Positions 7,917-16,900 of a stretch of DNA of 64,000 nt are shown here, one piece after another. The notes under the pieces are model-generated. The model was not told where the DNA came from and searched no databases. It saw nothing but the letters and a program-made list of their open reading frames with translations. Each line of letters starts with the position of its first letter. The first letter of the stretch is position 1. The DNA is from Oceanobacillus bengalensis (GTDB taxonomy: Bacteria; Bacillota; Bacilli; Bacillales; Amphibacillaceae), in contig NZ_RBZO01000005.1 of the NCBI RefSeq assembly GCF_003628445.1, positions 79,305 to 143,304 on the forward strand. Reading direction: 5' to 3'. The position numbers and the translations under genes are program-made.

Positions 7917-8984
7917 CTAATTCCGTTCAAATACTTTCACAGCGTTGGATATTCTCGCTCCAACTTGTCCTAGGTCTTCAATATAATTAACACAATTGGT
8001 TTTTACCGCTGCTTTTGGCATTCCATAAACGACGGATGTTGCCTCTGATTCTGCAATAATAATAGAATTCTTATCTCTATTCTTTAGCTGAATAATCCCA
8101 GCGGATCCATCATTACCCATTCCAGTTAGTATGACCGCAACTTTATTAATTTTATTTAGATTGGCCACGGATTCAAAGAGTACATCAACACTCGGTCGAT
8201 GGTTATTCCTAGGTTTTTCAGTAGTGAGTTTTATTTTCATCACACCACCAATATGTACAGCCTCCATATGATAGCTGCCTGGGGCAACATAGGCTGTATT
8301 GTCTTTGATACGTTCCCCGTCAGTTGCTTCTTTAACATGTATTTCCGTGCATCCATTCAACCGATTCGCTAAAGATTTCGTAAAGCCAGCTGGCATATGT
8401 TGAACAATTAGAATGGGAGGTCTAAAATCTCCAGGTAAATCACTCATCACTTGGTGAAGTGCTCTAGGACCACCAGTGGATGAGCCGATGGATACAATTG
8501 TTTCATCATAAATTTGTTCCGCTGGTTTATGGTCTACCGCCACTGTTAATCGTGATTCTACAGCTCGTTCAGATTTATTTAATCTGACTTCAGACGCACT
8601 TATTACTTTTGCTATAATTTCATCTTTTATGGAATCGATATTTAATGAAATAGGCCCAGATGGCTTTTTAATAAAATCTACCGCACCTTTTGACATAGCC
8701 TCTATCGTCTTAGAAGTATCCTGTTCTGATACACTCGTTAACATAACTACCGGTATCGGATTACCGATCATTAGCTTTTCTAATGCAGTGATACCATCCA
8801 TCACTGGCATATGTACATCCATTGTAACAACATCAGGGGAAAGGGATTCGATCTTTTTCAATCCATCTTCCCCATTTCTCGCGGTTGCAATTACTTCTAT
8901 TCTATTGTCGCTTTCTAATATATCTGAAACCACTTTGCGCATAAATGCTGAGTCATCAACAACAATCACTCGAATCCGCACCAT
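7917..8984 (-). CDS. cheB: Chemoreceptor methylesterase/deamidase CheB
   Basis: Response-regulator methylesterase that resets chemoreceptors. Its 355 residues hold an N-terminal receiver domain (DD at 10-11, phosphoacceptor Asp in VVTMDVHMPVMDG near 56, Lys in FIKKPSG near 107). After a linker comes the esterase domain with catalytic Ser in SIGSSTGGPRAL (near 167), His in VQHMPAGFTKSL (near 194) and Asp in LTGMGNDGSAG (near 290). All catalytic residues are present. ATG 8984 has GAGAGG upstream and follows flhG by six bases. CheB is normally phosphorylated by CheA, which is missing from this operon. Confidence 0.96.
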   Translation of the reverse strand: MVRIRVIVVDDSAFMRKVVSDILESDNRIEVIATARNGEDGLKKIESLSPDVVTMDVHMPVMDGITALEKLMIGNPIPVVMLTSVSEQDTSKTIEAMSKGAVDFIKKPSGPISLNIDSIKDEIIAKVISASEVRLNKSERAVESRLTVAVDHKPAEQIYDETIVSIGSSTGGPRALHQVMSDLPGDFRPPILIVQHMPAGFTKSLANRLNGCTEIHVKEATDGERIKDNTAYVAPGSYHMEAVHIGGVMKIKLTTEKPRNNHRPSVDVLFESVANLNKINKVAVILTGMGNDGSAGIIQLKNRDKNSIIIAESEATSVVYGMPKAAVKTNCVNYIEDLGQVGARISNAVKVFERN

Positions 8985-8990
8985 AACTGA

Positions 8991-9860
8991 TTACCTCTCC
9001 ATTAAATATTGTTTTAGTTTTTTTACGAAGGATGAAGCACTACGATCCTTATCCATTCCTTCCCCGTCAGATAAGTAATTAAATGTTAATTCTTTTAATG
9101 CTTTAGACACATCTGAACGCTCGTTTAACAATAAGTATGGTACCTGTTTAATGACAGATTGAACAACCGCTTTGTCATCTGGAAGGATCCCTAGTTGCCT
9201 AACTTTAATCTGTAGAAATTGCTCAATAACTCCGCTAAAGCGGTTTAAAGCTTGCTTTCCACTTTTTTTTGAGATGGAGCGATTCATAATGACGTAAATC
9301 GGCATATTTCTCTGATTGCTAATTACATGTTTGATGGCACTATATGCATCAGTTATTGAAGTCGGTTCTGGGGTAGTAACTACAATGCATTCATCTGCTG
9401 ATAAGATAAAAAATAAACTTTCTGCTTGTATGCCAGCACCCATATCAAAAATGATAAAATCAAACATATCTACTAGTTCATTGTATTGTGTTATAAAGAA
9501 ACTTTTCTTATTTTCATCCATGGAAAAAAAGTCTTGTAAACCAGAACCGCCAGCGATATATGCTAAATTATTAGGTCCTACCTCTATAATATCATGAATC
9601 AATAGGTTTTCGTGAAACATGTCGAATATTGTTTTTTTAGCATGTAATCCGAGGAGAATGTCAACATTCCCCATTCCGACATCTAAATCAATTAGCAATA
9701 CTTTCTTCCCATTGTTAATAAGTTCTAATGAAAAGTTAACAGCTATGTTAGACTTACCAACACCGCCTTTCCCACTAATAATGCAAAGGGTTTTGGCCTG
9801 TTTAGGATTCTTATTGTTCTCTATTTGTCTTCTAAGTCGTGCTGCTTGATCATTTATCAC
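8991..9860 (-). CDS. flhG: Flagellar number regulator FlhG (MinD/ParA-like ATPase, YlxH)
   Basis: MinD-family ATPase that, with the GTPase FlhF, controls flagellar number and placement and feeds FliM/FliY to the C ring. A deviant Walker A motif is clear (SGKGGVGKSNIAVN, about residue 30), followed by LLIDLDVGMGNVDILLG and FIIFDMGAG. The N-terminal DQAARLRR is the conserved FlhF-stimulating segment. The start is GTG: 9860 has AGGTGAT at proper distance, while GTG 9869 would add three residues. Either start lies inside the 3' end of flhF, so the genes are coupled. Confidence 0.94.
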   Translation of the reverse strand: MINDQAARLRRQIENNKNPKQAKTLCIISGKGGVGKSNIAVNFSLELINNGKKVLLIDLDVGMGNVDILLGLHAKKTIFDMFHENLLIHDIIEVGPNNLAYIAGGSGLQDFFSMDENKKSFFITQYNELVDMFDFIIFDMGAGIQAESLFFILSADECIVVTTPEPTSITDAYSAIKHVISNQRNMPIYVIMNRSISKKSGKQALNRFSGVIEQFLQIKVRQLGILPDDKAVVQSVIKQVPYLLLNERSDVSKALKELTFNYLSDGEGMDKDRSASSFVKKLKQYLMER

Positions 9861-10971
9861 TTGGATCACCTATTATAAGCTTTGAAATCATCTCAGGAGT
9901 AACCTGCAAGATATCATTCGGAACATCTTGCCCATTTGTTACGTATACGATTGGTATCTGTTTTGTTCGGGTTATATTTAAAAGACTTCCATACTGCCTC
10001 GTCTCATCCACCTTTGTAAATATAACTGCTTTCAGAGGGATGTGATGAAATTGATCATAGATTTCCATAATATCCTTTGGTTTTGCGGTTAACGATAATA
10101 CGAGATAGGTGTCAATCTCTGTATTTACATTCATGCTATTTTTTAGCTCTTTTACATACTTCTCCTCACGAAAGTTTCTTCCAGCTGTATCAACAAGGAT
10201 TGCATCGTACCCCTTAAACTTCAAAACAGCATTTTTATAGTCTTCAACGGTGTAAGCAACCTCAATAGGAACATTTAATATTCTTGCGTACGTTTTCAGT
10301 TGGTCAATAGCAGCTATTCGGTAAGTATCTGAAGTGATAAAGGCTATCCTTTTATGCTCATTTAACATCATATTTGCTGCTACTTTGGCAATTGTGGTCG
10401 TTTTTCCGACACCTGTTGGACCTACAAACTGAATGACCTGTTTATTCGCTTCGATTCCTTTAATCGTATAGGACTCAAATAATTTTCTAATTGCCAATTG
10501 GGTATCCGCTTTAATCTGACCTGAATCTGGAGAAGCATGAAGTTCTTCATGCTGTTTTACTACTTTGTCTACCACTTCTCTTGCAATTTCAGGGTCTACT
10601 TCTTGCTCAAGCAGATATTGGTATACCAATTGATAATCGAGTGGAAAGTATTCAGTCGATTCTTTTCTGCTAGAATCAATTACTTTTTTTAAGTTTTGAA
10701 TTTCCTTTAATAACACTTCATTGGAGTGTTGGCTTATAAGCGGTTTCGTTTCCCGCTTTTTGATAGGTGATACTTTCATTTCTTTTTTAGTAGGGATTGG
10801 GTTTGGGTCAAGTGCCGCAACTACTTCTATTTTTTTCTTTTTAAAGAAACCAAGAAAACCACCTTGTTGGATTTCTTTAGAATTCAATATAACGGCATCT
10901 GGCCCTAATTCTTTTCGGATTTCATTCATCGCTTCTGGCATAGTAGGAGCTATATACTTTTTTATTTTCAT
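9850..10971 (-). CDS. flhF: Flagellar SRP-type GTPase FlhF
   Basis: Third member of the SRP GTPase family, paralogous to Ffh and FtsY also in this window; it sets the site of flagellar assembly. The 373 residues comprise an N-terminal basic B domain (with FFKKKKIEV near 42), an N domain, and a G domain with [13 protein letters not shown] (184-196), DTYRIAAIDQL, and DTAGRN. The start ATG overlaps the flhA stop as ATGA, a four-base coupling. The 3' end overlaps flhG. Confidence 0.96.
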   Translation of the reverse strand: MKIKKYIAPTMPEAMNEIRKELGPDAVILNSKEIQQGGFLGFFKKKKIEVVAALDPNPIPTKKEMKVSPIKKRETKPLISQHSNEVLLKEIQNLKKVIDSSRKESTEYFPLDYQLVYQYLLEQEVDPEIAREVVDKVVKQHEELHASPDSGQIKADTQLAIRKLFESYTIKGIEANKQVIQFVGPTGVGKTTTIAKVAANMMLNEHKRIAFITSDTYRIAAIDQLKTYARILNVPIEVAYTVEDYKNAVLKFKGYDAILVDTAGRNFREEKYVKELKNSMNVNTEIDTYLVLSLTAKPKDIMEIYDQFHHIPLKAVIFTKVDETRQYGSLLNITRTKQIPIVYVTNGQDVPNDILQVTPEMISKLIIGDPSDK

Positions 10972-13001
10972 GCTATATTCACCACTCCAACACTTTGAAC
11001 TTGAACACTAGGTTCTAATTCATTATAAGATAATACAACAACTTGAGGTAAAAACCGATCCAATAATTGCTTTAAATACATTCGAATAGCTGGGGAACAA
11101 ATGACAATTGGCGTTTCTTCCTGAAGCGACAATTTCTCAACTTCTTCATGTACAGAAGTGATGATATTTTGTTGTAATTCAGGATTCAAGGACAAATAAT
11201 TTCCGTGCTCAGTTTGTTTTATATTCTCGGCAATTATTTTTTCTACTCTCCCAGAGATTGTAATCACATTTAGCGATGTATCATTCGCTATATATTGTTT
11301 CGTTATTTGTGTTGATAAAGCTTGTCTTACATATTCTCCGAGTAATTCCGTATCATTCGTTAACTTCGAAAAATCAGCAAGTGTTTCAAAAATAATAGGT
11401 AGATTTCGAATGGAAACATTCTCTCTTAGCAATTTAGCAAGAACTTTTTGAATATCACCAACATTAAGTGGCTCGGGTGTAACCTCATCCACCAATATAG
11501 GATAACTTTCCTTCAAGTGATCGATAAGCTGCTTCGTTTCCTGTCTACCTAATAAAGTATGTGCATGTTGCTTGATTACTTCGGTTATATGTGTTGATAC
11601 AACAGACGGAGGATCCACAACAGTATATCCAGATAGTTCTGCTTCATCTTTTAAGTCTTCACTTATCCATTTCGCTGGTAATCCAAATGCTGGTTCCTTT
11701 GTATCAATTCCTTCTAATTCATCATCATCCATACCAGGTGCCATTGCTAAATAATGATCCAGAATTAATTCCCCTGAAGCAACGGGATTTCCTTTAATCT
11801 TCAAACGATACTCGTTCGGTCCAAGCTGAATGTTATCCCTTATACGAACAACTGGAATAACAACACCAAGCTCGAGAGCTAATTGCCTACGAATCATAAC
11901 GACTCTGTCTAGTAAATCTCCGCCTTGATTTGCATCTGCAAGTGGTATTAAAGCATAACCAAACTCAAATTCAATTGGATCCATATTTAATAATCCAATA
12001 ACATTTTCAGGAGATTTCATTTGTGAACTCTCTGCCTGCACTTCTTCTTCTACATCTGGTATTTCAGGATGTTTCATTCGTTTTTCCAACATATATGCAC
12101 TTAAAGCTAAGAAAGCCGCTAGAATCGTTGTCAAGAAAAAGTTAATTGGTGTTAAACCAAGTAAAAATATCGTTCCAGCAGCAATGTAAAGTAATTTCGG
12201 GTATTGTAATAATTGCCCAGAAACCTCAGTACCGAGATTATTGACTCCACCAGACCTCGTAACTACAATTCCAGTTGCAGTTGAGATAAGCAAAGCTGGT
12301 ATTTGACTAACAAGGCCATCCCCTACAGTAAGCCTCGTAAACGTATTGATTGCTTCGTTAAATGGCAGCCCCATTTGAACGATGCCGATAATGATACCAA
12401 AAACAATATTGATAAGCGTAATAATAATCCCTGCTATTGCATCACCCTTAACGAATTTACTTGCACCATCCATAGAACCATGGAAATCCGCTTCTTTTTC
12501 AACCTTTTCTCGTCTTTCTTTCGCTTCTTTCTCAGAAATGAGACCAGCATTTAGGTCAGCGTCAATACTCATCTGTTTCCCTGGCATTGCATCTAATGAG
12601 AATCGAGCTGCAACTTCAGATACACGCTCAGAACCCTTTGTAATAACTAGGAAATTAATAATAACAAGAATAATAAAGACAACAAAACCTACGAGTGGAT
12701 TCCCCCCAATTACAAATGAACCAAACGTCTCTACAACTCCACCAGCAGTACCATCAGAAAGAATCGATCTGGTTGTTGAAACATTTAATGCCAGCCTAAA
12801 CAATGTTAAAAGCAATAAGAGAGTCGGAAATACAGAAAATTCAAGGGGTTCTTTTGTATTCATAGCTACTAAAATAACGATAAGTGCCAGAATCATATTG
12901 ACTAAAAGAAGTCCACTTAAGAGCGCCCCAGGTAATGGGACGACTAACATAACAATAATTAATATTACGGCAATTAAAACGGATAAATCACGAGCTTTCA
13001 T
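10968..13001 (-). CDS. flhA: Flagellar type III export protein FlhA
   Basis: Large inner-membrane component of the flagellar export gate. The 677 residues show the expected two halves: about eight hydrophobic segments up to residue 310, with the signature RFSLDAMPGKQMSIDADLNAG in the intracellular loop near 135-155, then a soluble domain that forms the nonameric docking ring. ATG 13001 has GGAGAG upstream. It lies between flhB and flhF as in B. subtilis and overlaps flhF by four bases. Confidence 0.97.
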   Translation of the reverse strand: MKARDLSVLIAVILIIVMLVVPLPGALLSGLLLVNMILALIVILVAMNTKEPLEFSVFPTLLLLLTLFRLALNVSTTRSILSDGTAGGVVETFGSFVIGGNPLVGFVVFIILVIINFLVITKGSERVSEVAARFSLDAMPGKQMSIDADLNAGLISEKEAKERREKVEKEADFHGSMDGASKFVKGDAIAGIIITLINIVFGIIIGIVQMGLPFNEAINTFTRLTVGDGLVSQIPALLISTATGIVVTRSGGVNNLGTEVSGQLLQYPKLLYIAAGTIFLLGLTPINFFLTTILAAFLALSAYMLEKRMKHPEIPDVEEEVQAESSQMKSPENVIGLLNMDPIEFEFGYALIPLADANQGGDLLDRVVMIRRQLALELGVVIPVVRIRDNIQLGPNEYRLKIKGNPVASGELILDHYLAMAPGMDDDELEGIDTKEPAFGLPAKWISEDLKDEAELSGYTVVDPPSVVSTHITEVIKQHAHTLLGRQETKQLIDHLKESYPILVDEVTPEPLNVGDIQKVLAKLLRENVSIRNLPIIFETLADFSKLTNDTELLGEYVRQALSTQITKQYIANDTSLNVITISGRVEKIIAENIKQTEHGNYLSLNPELQQNIITSVHEEVEKLSLQEETPIVICSPAIRMYLKQLLDRFLPQVVVLSYNELEPSVQVQSVGVVNIA

Positions 13002-13021
13002 TAATGTCTCTCCTCATTGCT

Positions 13022-14107
13022 TTAAACATTCGATTTTTTCTCTAAACGGTAAACATACGCCAGTATCTCTGCAACAGCCTGGAAAAATTCTTCCGGTATT
13101 ACATCACCAATCTCTATCGCTTGATAAAGAGAACGGGCAAGTGGTCTATTTTCAACCATCGTAATATCATGTGCCTTAGCTATTTCTTTTATTTTCAATG
13201 CTGTTCTATCCACACCTTTTGCTAAAACATATGGTGCACTTGCGACTTTTTCATCATATTTTATTGCGATCGCAAAGTGTGTCGGGTTGGTTATAATTAC
13301 ATCTGCGTTCGGAACGTCACTCATCATTCTTCGTGTAGCAATTTCTCTTTGCCTTTGTTTCCTTTTTGATTTGATGAAGGGATCTCCCTCCATGTTCTTG
13401 TATTCATCTTTAATATCTTGTTTAGACATCTTCATGTTCTTTTCAAAGTCATAGCGCTGGTAGCTATAATCAAAAATAGAAATAAATAATAATGCTATTA
13501 TCGCGGAGATGACCATGATTATCGTAACATTAGCAAAAAAATGAAGGGCACTTTCCGCGTTCGTAAAAGCAGTCATCAGCATTTCATCTATATTTATCCA
13601 GATAATGAAGAAGGTAATTGCACCAACCAACACAATTTTAAACAATGATTTAATCAGTTCTACAAACGCCCGAATAGAAAATATTCGTTTCGCTCCTTGA
13701 ATAGGGTCGATTTTCTTTAAATCAAATTTCAAAGATTCTGTTGTGAATAAAAAACCGATCTGCATTAAATTAGCTGCAACACCTGCAATAATTGCAATGA
13801 TTAAGATTGGAGCTAACATGATTGCTACTTCGATAGCAGCACCAGTAAACACTTGCTGGACCGTTTTTTCAGTTACCTCCCAGTGAATAAACTCTGTAAA
13901 GGTATGTTTATACATCTCAGAAAACGTACTTAAAATGTTCTTTCCAAAAATAATCAAAGTAGCAAAACATAGTAGAAGCAGGATTGCAGCATTAATGTCT
14001 TGGCTTTTTGCGACCTTTCCCTTTTTACGTTCATCTTGCCTTTTTTTCGGGGTAGCTTTTTCTGTTTTTTCACCTGCAAAAAATTGCAAATCTAGCTTTA
14101 GTTGCAA
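13022..14107 (-). CDS. flhB: Flagellar export switch protein FlhB
   Basis: Export-gate protein whose autocleavage at NPTH allows the switch from rod/hook to filament export. I choose TTG 14107 as start (361 residues, MQLKLDLQFFAGEKTEKATPKKR) because GGAGGTGG (14113-14120) is spaced five bases from it; the in-frame GTG 14116 lies inside that SD. Four membrane segments precede the cytoplasmic domain; the cleavage site is in DVIITNPTHFAIAIKYDEKV near residue 268. The C-terminal part closely resembles the separate small protein YlqH encoded at 40812-41084. One base separates it from the fliR stop. Confidence 0.96.
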   Translation of the reverse strand: MQLKLDLQFFAGEKTEKATPKKRQDERKKGKVAKSQDINAAILLLLCFATLIIFGKNILSTFSEMYKHTFTEFIHWEVTEKTVQQVFTGAAIEVAIMLAPILIIAIIAGVAANLMQIGFLFTTESLKFDLKKIDPIQGAKRIFSIRAFVELIKSLFKIVLVGAITFFIIWINIDEMLMTAFTNAESALHFFANVTIIMVISAIIALLFISIFDYSYQRYDFEKNMKMSKQDIKDEYKNMEGDPFIKSKRKQRQREIATRRMMSDVPNADVIITNPTHFAIAIKYDEKVASAPYVLAKGVDRTALKIKEIAKAHDITMVENRPLARSLYQAIEIGDVIPEEFFQAVAEILAYVYRLEKKSNV

Positions 14108-14108
14108 G

Positions 14109-14888
14109 TTAACCACCTCCGAATAATTGCATAAGACCTCTCATCACTTCAAACATCGTATGAAATAAGTTTTTTGCAAGGCTTACGTATAAACTTAAGA
14201 AAACAAAAAGAGCTAAAAAACTAACGATAATTTTTAATGGTAAGCCAACAACGAATACATTCAATTGAGGGACAGTTCTTGCAATAATGCCTAATGCTAA
14301 ATCCACCAAAAATAGACATCCTACAATTGGAATTGCTATTTGAAAGGCAATAATAAACATCATGTTAAACGCATTGATAACAAAATCGGGAATTGACCTA
14401 TTTCCAAATGGAATAAAGTTATCAATTGGTACGAATTGATAACTATTAAAGATACCATCAATGATCAAATGATGCCCATCAACAGATAATAAGAATAATA
14501 GGGCAATAATATATAAGAACTGACCTGTTATTGGGCTTTGCGCTCCAGTTTGTGGATCCATGACATTCGCAATTGCAAATCCCATTTGAAAATCAATAAA
14601 TCCACCAGCAACTTGTATGGCAGAGACGACAATGTAAGCAACCAGTCCAATTAATAGACCTACTAATGCTTCTTTTACAATTAAGAAAATAAACATTTCG
14701 TCTACAATTACTGCCTGGGTGTCAATGGTATAGAACATAATCATTGCCAAGAAGAAACTAAAACCTATTTTAAATGGCAAGGGTATTGTTCGATAAGAGA
14801 ACAATGGCATCGTAACAAAAAAAGCTAATATACGAACAAAAACCAATAAAAACACAGGAAGACTGTTTATATTTATTAATTCAAGCAT
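14109..14888 (-). CDS. fliR: Flagellar export protein FliR
   Basis: Membrane component of the FliP5-FliQ4-FliR1 export gate. At 259 residues it has about six hydrophobic segments; the conserved region GLLIGLVAYIVVSAIQVAGGFID lies near 77-99 and PLKIIVSFLALFVFLSLY near 218. It is followed by flhB with only one base between the stop and the TTG start, and preceded by fliQ with a two-base gap, so fliP-fliQ-fliR-flhB are made together. Confidence 0.95.
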   Translation of the reverse strand: MLELININSLPVFLLVFVRILAFFVTMPLFSYRTIPLPFKIGFSFFLAMIMFYTIDTQAVIVDEMFIFLIVKEALVGLLIGLVAYIVVSAIQVAGGFIDFQMGFAIANVMDPQTGAQSPITGQFLYIIALLFLLSVDGHHLIIDGIFNSYQFVPIDNFIPFGNRSIPDFVINAFNMMFIIAFQIAIPIVGCLFLVDLALGIIARTVPQLNVFVVGLPLKIIVSFLALFVFLSLYVSLAKNLFHTMFEVMRGLMQLFGGG

Positions 14889-14890
14889 GA

Positions 14891-15160
14891 CTACCCTACA
14901 AACTGATTTAAATTTTGAAATAGATTGGCTGTAAATTCAACCAGTGTCGAAAGCATCCACGGACCTAGAAAAACTAACCCAACTAATACAGCCAATATTT
15001 TTGGAACAAATGCGAGTGTCTGCTCTTGGATCTGCGTTGTTGCTTGAAAGATACTAATTAATAGTCCAACAGCAACAGCTAAAATTAGTAATGGACCCGT
15101 TGTGATAATTAGCGTATAAATTGCTTCCTCCGCTAACGCTAAAACATATTCACTACTCAT
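14891..15160 (-). CDS. fliQ: Flagellar export protein FliQ
   Basis: Small gate subunit with two membrane helices. The 89 residues begin MSSEYVLALAEEAIYTLI and carry the FliQ/SctS signature ISIFQATTQIQEQTLAFVPKI (34-54). Start ATG 15160 has GAGAGGA upstream. Length and position between fliP and fliR are as expected. Confidence 0.96.
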   Translation of the reverse strand: MSSEYVLALAEEAIYTLIITTGPLLILAVAVGLLISIFQATTQIQEQTLAFVPKILAVLVGLVFLGPWMLSTLVEFTANLFQNLNQFVG

Positions 15161-15196
15161 GTTCGATCGTCCTCTCTTTTTATATTCACAATCGAA

Positions 15197-15862
15197 TTAA
15201 AAACCTGATAATAATGAATGGGTAATCAAATACCAACCATCCACTAAAACAAACAATAGTATTTTAAATGGTAATGATATCATTACTGGAGGTAGCATCA
15301 TCATACCCATCGACATAAGAATGCTCGCTACAGCCATATCAACAATTAAGAACGGAATGAAAATCATAAAGCCCATTTGAAATGCAGTTTTTAATTCACT
15401 AATTGCAAAAGCAGGTACGAGTGTGGTAAGTGGAATATCATCCAGCGTTTCAGGTTGTTCAACTTGTGAATAATTCATAAACAGAGCCAAATCTTTTTGC
15501 CTCGTATGCCTTGCCATAAATTCCTTCATTGGACTGGCCACATTTTCATACGCTTCATCCAATGAAATTTCTTCAGCAAATAACGGTTCAAGTGCCTCAT
15601 CGTATACTTCACCAAATGTTGGTGCCATAATGAAAAACGTCAAGAAAAGTGCCAACCCAATTAGTACCTGATTTGGTGGCATTTGCTGCGTTGCCAAAGA
15701 TGTGCGGACAAAAGACAATACAATAATAATTCTCGTAAAGCTTGTCATTAATATTAAGATACCAGGTGCCAGTGACAAAACGGTTAACAATAAGATTAAC
15801 TTAACAGAAGTCGCTACATTGGAAGGGTCTTCTGACGCAAACATGTCAATAAATTCATTCAT
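15197..15862 (-). CDS. fliP: Flagellar export protein FliP
   Basis: Core export-gate subunit. The 221 residues hold four hydrophobic segments, the signature LTSFTRIIIVLSFVRTSLATQQMPPNQVL-type region around residues 39-67, and PFLIVDMAVASILMSMGM near 175-192. Unlike many Gram-negative FliPs, there is no obvious N-terminal cleavable signal; the start MNEFIDMF is short and close to that of other Bacillus FliPs. AGGAAG precedes ATG 15862. It overlaps fliO by eight bases. Confidence 0.96.
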   Translation of the reverse strand: MNEFIDMFASEDPSNVATSVKLILLLTVLSLAPGILILMTSFTRIIIVLSFVRTSLATQQMPPNQVLIGLALFLTFFIMAPTFGEVYDEALEPLFAEEISLDEAYENVASPMKEFMARHTRQKDLALFMNYSQVEQPETLDDIPLTTLVPAFAISELKTAFQMGFMIFIPFLIVDMAVASILMSMGMMMLPPVMISLPFKILLFVLVDGWYLITHSLLSGF

Positions 15863-16505
15863 GATGATCTTCCTTTTGCTTAGCTACTAACTTCTCCCTA
15901 TTTTGTTTCAACTTTGTTAATTCCTTAGAGAATAATTTTTTGAAATCAGTATTGCTATTTCTATTTGTATCACCGTCTGTTTTGGGCTTGAACATAGATA
16001 AGATGGAATCTTGAGACTCAGATGAGTTATCCATCATAAGTTGATCAATCAATTCCTTTTCCGTTATTTCCTGGAGTAACTCAACATTTTCTCCTACACC
16101 AATCAAATATAATTTTGTTCCGATTCGAACAATCTGGATTGATTTGTTCGTTCCTACATTAATTCCACCTAGGTTTTCCATTGCTTTTACTTGATTAAAT
16201 AATTTGTTTTTTCTTCCAAGCAACTTACTGATAACGAATATAAGTGCAAGCACTAATAATAGTGCAAAGATCATCCTGACGATATTGAATGCCAGCGAAT
16301 CTGAGCTTGAAACCTGTTCCACTACAGTATCCGTTTCATTCGGTTCTAATTCATTAACCTCTTCTTGTTTTTCTTCATCTGCGTCTTCCTCTATCCAGTC
16401 CAGCACATTCGTTGGATTTGCATGTACCGAATGTACGAAAGGGCTTGAGAATAACATCGTTATGAAACATAAGACAAAACAACACTTTTTAAACAACATG
16501 CTCAC
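15855..16505 (-). CDS. fliO: Flagellar assembly protein FliO/FliZ
   Basis: Membrane protein that stabilises FliP during gate assembly; called FliZ in B. subtilis. Residues 1-30 look like a signal peptide (KKCCFVLCFITMLFSSPFVHSVHA), then an acidic extracellular stretch, a membrane helix (IVRMIFALLLVLALIFVISKLL near 75-96), and the cytoplasmic FliO domain with GTNKSIQIVRIGTKLYLIGVGENV. The start is GTG 16505 or ATG 16499; the SD is weak for both. Next to cheY and fliP as in Bacillus. Confidence 0.9.
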   Translation of the reverse strand: MSMLFKKCCFVLCFITMLFSSPFVHSVHANPTNVLDWIEEDADEEKQEEVNELEPNETDTVVEQVSSSDSLAFNIVRMIFALLLVLALIFVISKLLGRKNKLFNQVKAMENLGGINVGTNKSIQIVRIGTKLYLIGVGENVELLQEITEKELIDQLMMDNSSESQDSILSMFKPKTDGDTNRNSNTDFKKLFSKELTKLKQNREKLVAKQKEDHHE

Positions 16506-16512
16506 TCGTTTC

Positions 16513-16875
16513 TTAACTTAACGCTTTTTGAATAGCCTCAATTACACGATCAGCTTGGAATGGCTTTACAATAAAATCTTTTGCACCAGCTTGTATAGCA
16601 TCAATAACCATTGCTTGTTGTCCCATTGCTGAACACATAATAATTTTTGCTTCTGGGTTTACTTCCTTAATTTTCTTTAAAGCAGTAATTCCATCCATTT
16701 CAGGCATCGTAATATCCATTGTAACAAGATCTGGTTTTAGTTCATTATATTTTTCGATAGCTTGTAACCCATCTTGTGCTTCCCCAACAACCTCAAAACC
16801 ATTTTTTGTAAGAATATCTTTAACCATCATTCGCATAAATGCTGCATCATCAACAATTAAAATTCGTTTCCCCAT
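16513..16875 (-). CDS. cheY: Chemotaxis response regulator CheY
   Basis: Single receiver domain of 120 residues; CheY-P binds FliM/FliY and biases flagellar rotation (counter-clockwise in B. subtilis). Acidic pocket residues in VDDAAF (9-10), phosphoacceptor Asp54 in LVTMDITMPEMDG, Ser in IIMCSAMG near 82 and Lys in FIVKPFQ near 104 are all present. AGGAGG precedes ATG 16875. Encoded between fliY and fliO as in B. subtilis. Its kinase CheA is not in the operon. Confidence 0.97.
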   Translation of the reverse strand: MGKRILIVDDAAFMRMMVKDILTKNGFEVVGEAQDGLQAIEKYNELKPDLVTMDITMPEMDGITALKKIKEVNPEAKIIMCSAMGQQAMVIDAIQAGAKDFIVKPFQADRVIEAIQKALS

Positions 16876-16900
16876 CTTTTTCTTCCTCCTATGTTAGAAC

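Noticed and set aside
12382..13164. 260-codon plus-strand frame opposite flhA/flhB
   Set aside because: Antisense shadow of membrane-protein coding sequence; no SD and no plausible product.
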